Shown: positions 25,250 to 38,529 of the stretch, in pieces
Numbering within the stretch: position 1 is the first letter of the stretch
How the letters are laid out: each line of letters begins with the position of its first letter
Source of the DNA: Solen grandis
Taxonomy: Eukaryota > Mollusca > Bivalvia > Adapedonta > Solenidae
Direction: 5' to 3'
NCBI GenBank assembly: GCA_021229015.1
Contig: CM037794.1
Coordinates: 43,661,774 to 43,725,773 of the forward strand
Length of the DNA: 64,000 bases
Program-made: the position numbers and the translations under genes
Notes under the pieces: model-generated
The model's database searches: none
What the model saw: the letters and a program-made list of their open reading frames with translations, nothing else
Told to the model about the DNA's origin: nothing

Positions 25250-27234
25250 TTAATAAGTTTTGTTCCAATCAAAAAAACCCCGTTTCTCAATTTACAAATC
25301 AAAAATCATAAATACCTAGAAAATTGACAAACCTGCATGTTTTTCGTAAAAAAGAAAAAATTTTTTTGAAATAATTTTTAAATTTTTAAACCCCAAAATT
25401 TTCATAGTTTGGGGACGCAATTTTAAAAAATTTTTTTGACTTTTGTTTTTGTTTTGACAAAAGTCACATACAACTGTTTCCTATAATTAAAGGGTCCTTT
25501 CTACTTTTAAAAACCAATACCCTTTAATTTTATTAAAATATAAAAACATTTAACAGAATTTACAACACGGGATCCGATTTTCAGCCAAACTTAAAAACCC
25601 AAATTTTTAAGGGAAATACGTAAATTTACGGACCATTTTTTTTAAATTGTAAAAAATGCACAAACTAACTAGTTTTTCTATGATTTTGACGTTCATTTCA
25701 CCTTTCGGGGGAGTAAAATTTTATTTCGTGTATGGGTCTCGTGCCGAATTTGGAGGGTTCCCTTTTTATTTGTGTTACAAGGCCATTAAAATTTTAATTC
25801 CATACAATTAAACTGACTAAAAATCAAATCAACTCTCATTACATCGAAATACATTCGGGGGGTTTTTTGTCGATATATAGAAGGGCTAACAGGGTTATAC
25901 TCTTCCAAAAAACACTACATAAAACACTATTTCACTATAAATAAAAAACAGGCCGTCGCTCTAGAACAAATCAAAGCGCTGAATCCTAAAAATACATTGT
26001 CCCCTTTTTTTTGTTTTATCACAGAAAATTTAAAAATGGGGGTATATTTTCGCAAAATCAATAGCCCCCTTTGGCGTCGTAACAGGTCATTACAAAATAA
26101 AAATAAAAAAACCCCACCATTTTTTCGGGCAAACTTTAACAATTTTTGCACTTTCGCCTTCTTTCCCTCCAAATTTTTCCAAAAACCGACATGAACAATG
26201 GGTTAATTTTTAAAATATAATTTTAAATTTGCAAAAACAATTACCCTGAAATACCCTTCAGATCGCCCAACCAATTCCACTTAGACACACACAACTTCAT
26301 GCCTTCATGCTTTATAAAAATTAAATTAACGAGCCCTCATTCGTACAAAATCTCGGCTCCGCTGCCTCCCACGAAGGGCGCACGGAAAGTGCGAAACCTC
26401 GCAATCAAACGGAAACTTACACTACCCCTCTACAATCTTCACGTCTATCAAAATCAAGCATCTTTAATAATATTTGCTCATAACATTTTATCACCTACTA
26501 GACACCTACTCCGAAAATTCCGAAAAAATTTATCTCCTGTGCCATTGCACCCCACAAACGGTTTTCGGGTATTCCCCCTCCCCACAAACTTCGCGATTTA
26601 TTAGTTCTAAAAAAAGGTAAAATTTTTTCATAACAGTGGGGCCAACGCTACTTTGTTTTTCTAACATTTAAAATTTTTTTGGGCTAAAAACAGCAATTTT
26701 TCTATTTATTGTTTTTTGCAGTCGATGGGAAAATTGTGGGTTAATCCATCTAACCTGTTTCTACAAACTCCATAAATGATCCCAAAACCCAAAAAGAACG
26801 ATTTTTAGAATACTTCCGGGGAAAGCTTCTAAATCGTAAATAAACAACACCCAATCACATATATCATTTTTACAACATTTGACGTTACATTTAAACGCAT
26901 GCAGTTGTTTGTTACAACTAATCGCAAAAATTTTTTTTACATACTAATCGCATACATGGTCAATTTTTCCAAACGAAACGCGATACATGTGCCACATAAA
27001 GATACATATCCCGGGGCATTTTTTAAAAACCAAAAATTTTCCCTATATAAAATATTTTCTTATTTTTAAAATTTAATCAAAAATTTTTCAAACAAACTTA
27101 ATTTTTGTATCCTATAAAAAATAATTAACGCTTAAAAATTTCTATTTGTAAATTTTATTATAATACTCGGGTTATTTTAAAACAAATATTTTTTTTTCAA
27201 ATCTTTATCTGGTCCTCGCCGAGAAACCCCCTGC

Positions 27235-27845
27235 CCAAACTATACCCCCAAAAAAAATTCAAATGCCTCTTCTATACCCCCTAATATATCCATAGCTATA
27301 CATCAATCTTTTTCGCTATCTATAGCTCTAACTATCACTCAAACAAATATCACTATCTATACCTCAAAATATATATTTTACTATACCTCTAAATAGACCT
27401 CTTTTTAAAACATCTCACATTACCTCTATAAAACCCCAACTATAATCTTTCACTAACCTCAAATCAAAACTCCTACTATAAACCTCTAAACTATACCTCT
27501 ACGATACTTCTAACTATATTTTTCACATTAAAACCCTTATCTATGCATCTATTATACCTCGAACTATACCTTTACCCTAAAACCTCGATTTTTTTTTTTT
27601 TTACTATACCCCTACTATACCCTAGCTATACCTTTCACGATACCTCTATCTATACCTCTAACTTTTAATTTATCTTACCTCTATAAAAAATGTAACTAAA
27701 ACCAATCTATCCTCTACCAACCCTTTCACGATACCTCAAATCGAACCTCTAACATAAGCCCTATCTTACCTCTATATAAACCATCTTACTATACCTCTCA
27801 CAAACCTCTACGATACCTCTAACTATAATTTACTATTTCTAACAT
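27235..27845. repeat. CTATACCTCTAA-type satellite
   Basis: About 600 bp of imperfect 11-13-bp units based on 'ctatacctctaa', many damaged by homopolymer errors. It sits at the junction between the poor-quality block and good sequence starting near 27.88 kb. Confidence 0.85.
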
Positions 27846-27879
27846 TTTAGCACATTTCCTATGCCTTTAAGTTTTCAAA

Positions 27880-30640
27880 GCGCCGTGAGATGGCAAGAAA
27901 ATAGGATATTTTTCGTGAAGAGGAGCTGTCACTAGTCTTCACAGCGACTAGGCTTGCTTAAGGAGCTTCATGGTTATCTATTGCGTTCCTATTGATTTTA
28001 ATTGAGTTTGTCTGTGCTCGCACGGCGCATTTATTGCGTGCATGCGCTTTCATGGGCTCAAACACAAAATATAACGCTGAAGTAAAACAGTAATCAGTGC
28101 CTTCTCCGTGCATTCACAACGGATATCCACAGTGTTCGCACCGCGACCTCTGTGGGCATTTGTGTACATTTTGTAAACGATTAAGAAAAACGGAATCTGC
28201 AGCGCACGCATACGAGATATTCATGTTTTAAAAGTACACTGAAGTCGGTAATGGCCTGCATGCCAATAATATTCATATAAATATATTTTATTCTACTCAT
28301 AAGTGAAATTGCACAATAGAAAAATTGTCCACCAATAATTTAAAAATATATGTCTTCGATATATTTTTTGATAATAAGTCCTTAGACTATAGATAAGTAC
28401 TTAAATAGCATTCATAAATGAATTTAGAAAATTCAAAATAAATTGAACGCTAGAAAAAAAATATGTTCGCTTGCATTTCTTTTTTTTTAAACTTCAAATT
28501 ATCTTTTTTAGTTATATGAGTAGTGGATATATCACCAACACCAGCGTATTCGATTATTTATTTTGATGTTGTAAACCAGCCGAATTCCACCAACAATACT
28601 TAGCGCTAAGTAATACTTAAATTCTTAATCTAGGTAGATACACATACTATTTTATGAAATAATCAAGTACACACTAAGTTTAAATTATTTATTACCTAAT
28701 TACTAACAATAATTAATAAAAATGAAACATTTGATTTTTTATTAAGAAACAGGACTAATGAAATTTGCCGTTCGGTATTTAAGTTTTACTGAGCGCTAAG
28801 CATTGTTGGTGGAATTCAAACCAGAAACATAAAATATAATTTAAAACATTTCATTAGTTTATATATAAGGACACGAAGTATAAAATACGAAATAATTCAA
28901 TGGATTTTACATATCATCACGAGGAATACTCAACGTTGAAAATAAAAAAAAATAAATCACTGAAGTACTAATATAAACCTATCAGGCACGTCTAAATTAA
29001 CTTATATTTCAATACAGTAAATGCTCAACGTAAGAGACCATAAAGTATAATAAATTACAACTGATCAAATAATCAACTTGCGTCGATGGCAATCTATCGT
29101 GAATGATTATTAATGAAGTCGGTTGAAAAAAAAAGTAATCGCCATTAAGACCCAATTTCCGCTGGAAAACACATTGTGGTACCTTTTACATTACAGATTT
29201 AAATCGTATGTAATATAAAATATTACTAGAAAACTTTCAATGTCGGATAATTTAGAAACATGCTAATCCTTTTAAATGAATCAAGCACGGCAAAAAAAAA
29301 AGATGCAAACAATACTTGTAAGTGTAATGATTCGAACTTGGTACTTGTTATATGCAGTCCATTGACTACCAAATAGTCACCGTCTTTGTTTACTATGTTA
29401 CATACGAATGGTTAGTTGAATAGATGTGAAAGCATTTTATGAGATCATATGGACTCATGTGAGGTTATTTAATCGTCCTGATGTGCTACTGTAGTTTTTT
29501 TGTCAATTCAAGATACGAAGGGAAAAATTTTAATTAGTGGCAATAACTTAATTTAACCATGATTTGCACGTGAAAGTAATGTATAATATACCGTTGGAAA
29601 GAGTACTGATTTTTCTAACAAACAGTCTAGTTTCGCACGATTTACACTACAATAAAATTTTAGCAGGTCATTTAAATACACGTGGTTTTGTTACATGGTT
29701 GTAAACATGGCTGAGATGCATTCTGATTTAAGAGAGGACAAAGAGCTTATTGCAAAAGTATTATAATAAAAAACAAAGAAGAAATAAATTATTGATGCAG
29801 TTATAATACAGCTTTATTTTACCCATTGCAAATCCATTCATGATGCCGAGTAAAGGAGATAACCATTGCATAATATTTGCTGATGCGTTAAATTCACATA
29901 CACATTATCCCACTTTTGATAACATAGTCAACATATAAATGTTTCTTTCTACAATACTGTGAGACGAGGTAAATGCATGACCCTGAGAAAACGAGTAGGA
30001 ATCATTTAATAATCCAAGAAAAATATATATGATTTTTCTTTGCAGTTTAAATGTTGCACAAAGTTTGGTCCAAATATAATTAATCAACTTCATGTTATTT
30101 TCTTCCAAAATTTGACCCAACAAAACGAGACAAGAGTGACAAACTTAATTTCTGTGTCGTATGATAAAAATATCGATTACACGAGGAGCTTATCGCTTTA
30201 TATTTCAGTACAATCTTTACACATCTGTATAAAATCGAGACAAACGGTAAATAGTATTGACATATCTCACTGAAATGTATAAACCTTTAATATATAAGTT
30301 TGTCTTTGTGTCCATAAAACATTCAATAATAAGCAATATACGCTTTAGTTACGCTGAGTTCTTTATTTTTAATACAGTATTATATCAAGTACATGTATGC
30401 ATATATTATTCCACCTACTTGAACTGTCAAAATTGTGTAGAAGCCTGAACGATCGGAAAAAAAAAAGAAATCGTTTCATGATTCGAAAGAACTACCTCAG
30501 TCACAAAGCTTCTACAATTACTATTTAGGGAAGCATTTATCTTATCTTATCAAAATCATAAAATAATTTTTTGACGAATTTGCCGGAAAGAACACGGTAA
30601 ACGACGTAACACGTATTGGGGAAACGACTGACGAAATAAT
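27880..30640. other. AT-rich non-coding stretch apart from one small inverted-repeat element
   Basis: Base quality looks normal. No exon chain or long ORF is credible. The only structured feature I see is the element at 28582-28817. Confidence 0.5.
28582..28817. mobile_element. Small inverted-repeat element (MITE)
   Basis: The left end GAATTCCACCAACAATACTT and the reverse complement of the right end, GAATTCCACCAACAATGCTT, match at 19 of 20 positions. Similarity continues through 'agcgctaagtaatactt' for about 40 bp. The 7-mer AAACCAG lies just outside both ends (28573-28579 and 28818-28824), with two extra C on the left, consistent with a target duplication. Only 236 bp long, so non-autonomous. 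Superfamily not determined. Confidence 0.75.
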
Positions 30641-30959
30641 AATTTGTTACATACATTTAAAAGGGATTTTCCCTAACTCTTCACGTATTTTTAACTTTTC
30701 CTTTTTTCATTAAAAGTTGCATTTTATCATGTGGCCTGTTTTTCATTTAAAAAGATGAAAAACATTTGCCGTGAATAAAGTTGACCAAAAACCTTTCCCA
30801 CGTATTTCGAGATGCACGAGCATTTGTGTTTTAGTATATTGTACCTTATAAACTTTCAATTAAATTTACACATGTGATTTTTAAAAATGATTACTTTGCG
30901 GAAAAAAAGGAAAATAAAGTTATAAATTTTTATAGTTTCACAAGTTGATATGCGACAAA

Positions 30960-33900
30960 TTTGACACCCAACAACGAGGGCGACTGCCCGAATGGTTCAA
31001 AGTGGGGTTTTTTAAACAGTAAAGAAGTGGTCGCTATTTTAATAATTGTTTTTAAAAAAAAGAAAAATATCATGAGTTTTGAAGTTTTTTAAAAAATTTG
31101 CCACAAATGAAATAAATAGTTTTATCTTTTCCCGGGTTGCCCGTTTGTTTACAGATTTTATTATCAAAAATGAACTGTAAGTTTAGAAACGGTCTTAAGA
31201 AACGTGTAAATTTTATTGATATTTTACCCCCCTCTACTTTGCGCGAAACACATAAGGGTATTCCCAAAGACGGGTTTTTCACGATAATTTGACTGGGTGT
31301 GGGTCTATGGCGTTATAATCACAATGCTGAGAAAATGTATGTTACGTATAAAACGCCCCCCAGATGAATGACAAATCGTAGGGAAACAAGCCAATAAAAA
31401 ATTTAAGCACAAAACGTTACATGTAAATTACAGGTTTAAATATTACATTGAGCAGAAAATATCTAGCAATATACCATCGTTTAACCAAATTTGAAATAAA
31501 AACCTTGGTAGTCACGTCTGTCATAGTCCATATCTTAAACAATTTATTACCTTTTAACTAAATACAGATGACTGAAATTTAAATGCTTTTTTCTCTTTCC
31601 TTTCTTTTGAAAACACATGTATCGATATTATCTGTGACAATTTGTTTCATACCGCTCTCAGCGTGTATTATGAATCATCATTTGATCAGCCCAATTTTCA
31701 AACTATATTGAATCTTTTAAGTAATACTCAAAGGTCACCCTTCGTTTAATCCAACCTCGTAACCAATTTCAACCCAAAAAAAGCAAATTTTTTCATGTGA
31801 TAAAATTTACACTTTGTCAAGAAAATGATCATCGTCCCTTTTTCATGAAAAAAGAATCCGTACAATAATCTGACTTTATCATCTATCATAGTCTAACAGT
31901 ATTCAACCACTCTACGTTTAAAGAAAAAGCCGATACGTATATTTCTAGTTTTTTGGGGGACGAAGCATGGCGCAGCGAAAATTCCTGTCTTGTCCATTTA
32001 ATCAACCACTAAAGTTAAATCGATTGGGAAAAGGTAATACTTGTTTGGTTGTAAATTCATCAGCATAGAGGTAAAAAAGCTAGCAGGGACCGCAAAATGG
32101 CCATGCGCCAACACCATAAATGTAAAATCTATTATAGCAAACATTATTTACTTGAAAATAAAAATGACGTAATAATATGTTTTATTTGGGTATTGAACCG
32201 ACACACCCGCTGTTGGGCAAAAATGTCAAATTTAATCACTGATATATCCCAAATACTTAATATTTCAATTACATTTATTTTTGTTGTTTTTTGTTTTAGG
32301 TCAAAAGAAAAGATGTTTTTATTATCCATTTTGTTTTTTAATTAGAGAAATCGTCCCATACTCTGTTCACTTGTGTTTTCCCTTTTCAAATTGTTATATC
32401 AAGTCCTGACAAATTAAAATGGTTCCTCTCGACGGGTTCGGTTTCTTTGCGTTTTAAAGGGATATTTTACATATACATTCATGACCATAATATTTATTCC
32501 TTCGGAAATTATAATAATAAAATTGTTACGGGGCATTTGTCTGAACAAAGTTGACTTTCGATCACAGTCTTGCTGGGAAATTTGTGGCCACACAATATTT
32601 GCAAACCTTATTCAGTGAACAATTTCTAAAAAACATCCTTCATATTAAGTCTTCATCGTAGACATTACTTTGAAAAATAATTTGGTCTGCCTTTATTAAG
32701 TCCGTGTCGTCCTGTTTTTTGGGGTGACGTCATGGCCCACAAATTCCCGTAATAAAGCAACGCTTCATGAAAGAAAAACCCCACGCACTATAATACCGGA
32801 TGGAACCACCGCCATACAATACCTCATCAAAAAATGTTCCCTCCAGAAAAACAGCCAAATGACCAGAATCAACCATTGTTTCATAATCCTGATTAATAAA
32901 TCCCCATTAAGTATTTTTACTAAGAGTCGAATCATAAAAATCCCCCTTTAAACTAAGCTATACAAACACTATTTTCTTTCCTTTTAAAAAAAAAATTAAT
33001 CATACCATTCTACGTTGTGTACAATTATCACTTCATTAAAAAACCCGTAAGTCTACTGTAAATCATATAGCACCTGATTAACGGAAGCAAAATAAAACTT
33101 AACAATTCATTTTTCCCCTTCCAAGTCTATTAGGACAGAAACACTTATCCACATTTCTTTTAAGACCTAAACACTTTTATCGATTTCATTCCCCTTTTTG
33201 GAGAACACTTCGGGCAAGATATCGATATAAAAACAAACAGAAGAAAACAAAACATTTAAAGGGGTCTCACATTTATCCGGGCAATATATGTTGGCCTTCA
33301 CAGACAGACTTGCTTCAAACTTAAATAAAAAAAAAAAAAAAAAAAAATCACAATCATTAAAAGGGAAAGTCATGTGAAAAGGGAAATTTCGATTATCTGA
33401 TTTTTAACATATGCATACTGATTGTTCCCTCATTTTACACAAAACGTTAAATTTTTTATTCTTTTAACTCCAAAACGTTTTCTAAATAATAAAAAGAATT
33501 TGGAAAATTTATTGGTTTAATCCTTAAAATTGTTATCCAACTATTGTTAATTCAAAGTAATTGGCGGGGGGTATACCCCGGGATAAACAGACGCCAAACC
33601 ATCTCAAACTGAATTGAATTACCTTTGCCCTAATGAAAAACTTACCATATTAAATTTAAACATTTTCATAGCACCTCTAGCAAAATCTTAGCATTTTAAG
33701 CAAAAATTAAATTGGAAAGTCTTTGGGTTCACCCCCCCTCGACAAAATACCGATCAATACTGGTTTTTCCCCCGGGCCTTAAAACTTTAAGGTTTTGTTA
33801 AAAGGTGTCAAAAAAATTTATTTCAAAAATATCAACCCCTACTTTCTACATACAGCTTGCTTTCTCGCCAGAAAATAAAAAAATGATAACAATAATTTAT

Positions 33901-36900
33901 TTTCTCAATGAAATTCTTCCTTTATCAACCATATATGCAAATATACCATTTTGTTTTACTTTTTTACTTTTCGGGGGGGGGGAACTAATGCATAGATAAA
34001 AAAACAATAAAAATAATATAAGGAAATTTTTTCTTACAACATCTTTTTTGAACAAATTAAAAAAAAAAAAAAACAAAAAAACCCAAAACCTGGGTCATTA
34101 CCCAAAAGGGGCAATTTTTTATTTAAAAAACAACAATAATAAAAAGGGGATAACAAAACTTTAAATTACGCTTTCTGATAATGGGTATATTACCTTCCTT
34201 TTTATTGTTTGTAACAAACCTATTTGAAATATAATAAAAGGGACAAAGACATAAGGAAGCCACAGGATCAAAAAGATAAAATAAGGAAGTTAACATAGAC
34301 ATCAAACTTAAAAAGCAATTTACTGGGCAACAATCAAATAAAAAAAAATTAATAAAAAAAAAAAAAATAAAATTTTGACCTACCTGAAAACGCTTAATCA
34401 CATAAACCTTTCTGGAAAAAGAAATTTAAAAAGCGACCTTTTAAAATTTTAAATTTCAAAAAACCAAAAAAAAAAAAATTTTTATTTTCCCCTTTTACCG
34501 GGTTTTTATGTCAAAAAAAAAAAAAATGTTATTAATTGCCCGGGAAAACCAAAAATAAAATTTAAATTTTAAAAAGGTTCGATTAAAAAATTATCTAAAT
34601 AAATAAACAAATCCTATTTATTCCAGGGAATATTTAAAGGGATTTATACACTTACTAAAAAACAAACAAAATTAAATGCAGATATCAGTCTTCCCAAAAA
34701 AAAAAAGAAAAAAAATACCATTGGGGCGGGGAAATTCCAAAAGTGGGAAAAAATCTCTTTTTTTCAATATCATCAGAAAATGGGTAACATCTTTTTCTTT
34801 TTTTGATTTTTTTTTTTTGGGGTTTTTTTTTTTTTTTTTTTTTTTTTTCCGTGAAAAAAGGGATAACGAAATATAAACTTCCTCAGCAACTTCAATTCTA
34901 TCCCCCCCTTTAATCACTACACATTAAATAATACCCCCATTTTTAACATTAAACTATTTCCTTCACTGCAAATTTCTCAAATAATCGTCAAGATTTTAAA
35001 AACTTCAAAATTATCTTTTATTTTTTCCCAAATAAATTCGTAATACTGTAATAAAGCAATTTCGTTGGGGTAAAAATTCCGAATAAAGGGACTGGGACTT
35101 TGAAAATTAACTTCACCCCGGGGCAAATACGAAAAAAGTAAATTGCATATACATTGATGTCATAAGATAAACAATTAAACCATATAACTACCCCATTTTA
35201 TAAATTCATATTTTTTTTAAAATTAACATACAAAACATTTTAAACATTTTCTATACTCCCCAAAATTGTAAAGTAAAATAATTAATAAGTTTACCACAAT
35301 TATTTGATATTAAAAATAAAAAGGGAAATAAATTAAAAAATAAATACATTTTATTTTTTAAAACATTTTTTTTTAAAAATAATTTTTCAAACACCACCCC
35401 TTTTAATTGGTCACTTGAAAAAAAATCAATCCAAATATTTAAGGGTTTTACCAAATAAAAAAAAACGCAAAAAAAACAAAAAAATATTTCAGAAATAAAA
35501 GTTACCTAAAATTAAAAATAAATTTCCCCTAAACAATTTTCTCAACAACAATGACACATTTACGGGAATATTTTTAAACAAATAAAAAAAAAACATATTA
35601 CCATCCTTTTTTAAAAAACCACCCCATCAAGTTAAAAAGGGGGATGAACCTATCAAACAAAAATACTCTATAGACTAAAAAACACATAACCTATATTTTT
35701 TGACCACACTTCCGCATCTTCCTGACCCACGTACTTATAATGCTTATTAAAAACACCTTACTTTTAAACTTGAAATAAAACTCTCTTTTGTTGAAACTGT
35801 TTTGAACCTTTGGCTTTGTATTTTAATCAACGGTATTCGAGAAAACTAATCAGGTAAAAGTAGTTTTCATCGTATTTTTAGATTAAATTGTATTTTTAGT
35901 AGTAAAATCCACAGACACAAAGACACCAAAGGGGGCTTTTGGGGTTTATCACAAAAAATCTTAACTTTATTTAATAATATAACGATAAAATTTTTCGATA
36001 GAATTTTTCTAAACAATTAACTCGTTTTTTATTTTTAATGAAATAAAAAATTGGTAAAAAAAAAAAATAAAAATAAAAACCAAAAAATCATCATCACCCG
36101 AGAAAGAAAAGAGAAGAAAGAAAAAGGGGGATAAGAATAAAAAATTAATCAACCTTTTATCCCTTTTCCCAACTTTATTTTAAAAAATTCAAACCCATTC
36201 CGGGGGATATACATAAATTTACTCATCGTCGTAAAATTTTTTATTTATTTAAACAAATAAAAATCATACAGTTTCAATCTTCTTTTTTATCCAAAAAAAA
36301 AAACCCAAAATACAAAAGGGCAGACAATTGCAAAGAAAACAAACTTAATCTTTTATTGTTTTCCGGCACAACTAATGTTGCGATTTATTACGATGTTTGA
36401 TTTTCAACTATTTTTTTGTTTCCTGGGGACTTGGGTATCAGTCCATAAAGCCTCTCATTCCAAAAGTTACTTATTTATTTCTTAAAAAAATATTAAATTC
36501 ACAAACACATCTGAAATATATTTAGTTGACTCATAACTTCCGCCTTTTGTTACAGATTAAAACGGCGATGCCCAAGGATTTTGTCGTAACAAACGTTATG
36601 GTAAACCCCTTAGCGTAACCTTAGATGGATTAGTTTCAACATGATTCAATAATAATTCATGCATCATAAATGCATTTTGGGCAGATCTACTTTTATATTC
36701 AGGGCACACTAAAATTCCCTTTTCATACATAATCCTTGTAATCTTATTTCGCATTAGTTTCTTTTATAGCTGGGCTAAGCTCGTTCTATGAATAAATATT
36801 TGGTGTTTTATATCAATTTCGTTTCAAAACCCACCCAAAAAATGGACATGACAAAAGCGTGCTTCAATAGTAAGGAAAATAGTTTCTTTCTTTTGTTTTG

Positions 36901-38060
36901 TTTATTATTGTTCTGTATATAAAGTGATGAGAAGGAGGAAAAGGATGATTTTGATCTTCTATGCTGTTTTTTTTGGTTTTTTTGTGATTTGAGATCATTG
37001 TAAGATCCTTATTGTGATAAGTAAGGTAAAATATTGAAATGATATCAACCTTTGGTTATTAACCATCAAAATTTCAATATACACTCGTCTAAAATCTAAT
37101 GCGTAACATCGTTATTGTTCAAGAATAAAAGTTTCCTTAATTTAAAACATTTTTTTTTAATTTTCATATTTCCCAAAACAAACTTTTTCATTAAGCCTTG
37201 TGTAACTGTCGACAGAAACCAGAACATTGAAATCCCACTGACCAATAAATATAAAGAAACACAAACCAAAAAGAAACCCTTTAATTTTAACGCGATATAA
37301 CTGCAGTGTTCACTTTTTTTTTTCGCGCCCCAGTACTTTTTTTATTGAAATCGGTGACGTTTATATTACATTACAAATGGTACATCCTTATTGCAACAAA
37401 CTAATTCAGGAACAAAATAATCGCAAATACTTTCTAGAACCAATTTTAAAAGAACATAGATGTTCTATATTATTAATTCACCGCTGTATCTATAATACAC
37501 TAGGCTACAACAACTAAAACAACAAAATAAAACAAAATCGAAAAAAATAAAATTGTTCAAAGTTTATTTGTATACAACAAGAAGAATCTAAATTTTACCC
37601 CCCCCCTATTTTTAATCATATATCATCAAATATTTGTCCAATAGAGAAAAAAACATATATTAGCAAAGTAACATATTTCTTTAAAAAAAATAGGAAAAAA
37701 CTTTTCATATTTAAACAATTACGATGTAAAAAATATTTCTTGCAAAAAGGCGACTGAGAAAGAAAAAGTTTCTTGAATCTTTCTCATATTTTTTTTTTGA
37801 AAAATATCACATTTTACAAATTTAAACCCCTTCTCTGGGTTAACGTAATCCTTCATCTTTTTAAAAAAATGCTCAAAGCGATATTATTCTGGTTCCTTCA
37901 TACCTAACGCCATTTTGTAGCTTCCTAAGACTCATAAAAAAAAACATTCAACGCTTACGTTCTTTTCCCCCGATTTTTAAAAGACATAATGTACGATATC
38001 GTTTTTGTTTCTGGAAACATGTTTTTGAAAGTAAAAAAAACCCCCCTATAATAAATCAAG
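30960..38060. other. Mostly low-quality, homopolymer-rich region without credible genes
   Basis: The same signature as 17.9-27.9 kb: long A/T runs (for example T-runs at 34810-34850 and A-runs near 33330 and 34060), inflated C and G runs, and no frame that stays open in a protein-like way. Some stretches (about 31320-32700 and 36360-37050) look better but still show no gene. Confidence 0.5.
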
Positions 38061-38334
38061 CTAAAAACAAAATCATTAAACATGTAGTTTTGTACATTCA
38101 TAAACATGTCTAAGTCTCTGCTGGACTAAAAATAAACATTATATCACTCGGCACACGGCATTAATCTCTGAACATATTTTACGTGGACATCTAGATCATC
38201 ATCATCACGCATAATTTTATTATCAATGAACTCATACTTTTTACTAAACAAATTTGATATTATAAAACAATTCCGCTTTTAATGCGCCAGCGCCCCCCTT
38301 TCTTATCATACAATCGTTTATGAATTCTAAAAAG

Positions 38335-38460
38335 GTCAAACAACCGATTTTACCCTATATTCCTCCTATACTATAATGGTCTAAACAACCGATTTTACCC
38401 TAAACTCCCTATATTCTATTAAGTCTAAACAACCCCATTTTCCCTAATTCCATTAAACCA
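38335..38460. repeat. 44-bp tandem repeat, three copies
   Basis: 'gtctaaacaaccgattttac' and its variants start at 38335, 38379 and 38423, giving a 44-bp period. It lies just upstream of the LINE. Confidence 0.8.
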
Positions 38461-38529
38461 AAAAAGTTTTTTTTGTTGTACTGCCCACGGGTTTGGCAAC
38501 ATTAGGTCCGGGCTATCAATGTTAAAATA

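Larger units (their letters stand above)
17880..27880. other. Low-quality, homopolymer-inflated region without credible genes
   Basis: Runs such as cccc, gggg, aaaaaa and tttttt are far more common than in the neighbouring good sequence, and reading frames break constantly. Recognisable pieces, such as the SINE near 22.0 kb, are garbled in the same way. A poly-A of about 29 bases lies at 25220-25248. I regard all short ORFs here as unsupported. Boundaries are approximate. Confidence 0.55.

Noticed and set aside
26299..26604. 101-residue ORF in a slightly GC-richer patch
   Set aside because: It lies in the low-quality block, with no domain-like pattern or splice sites.
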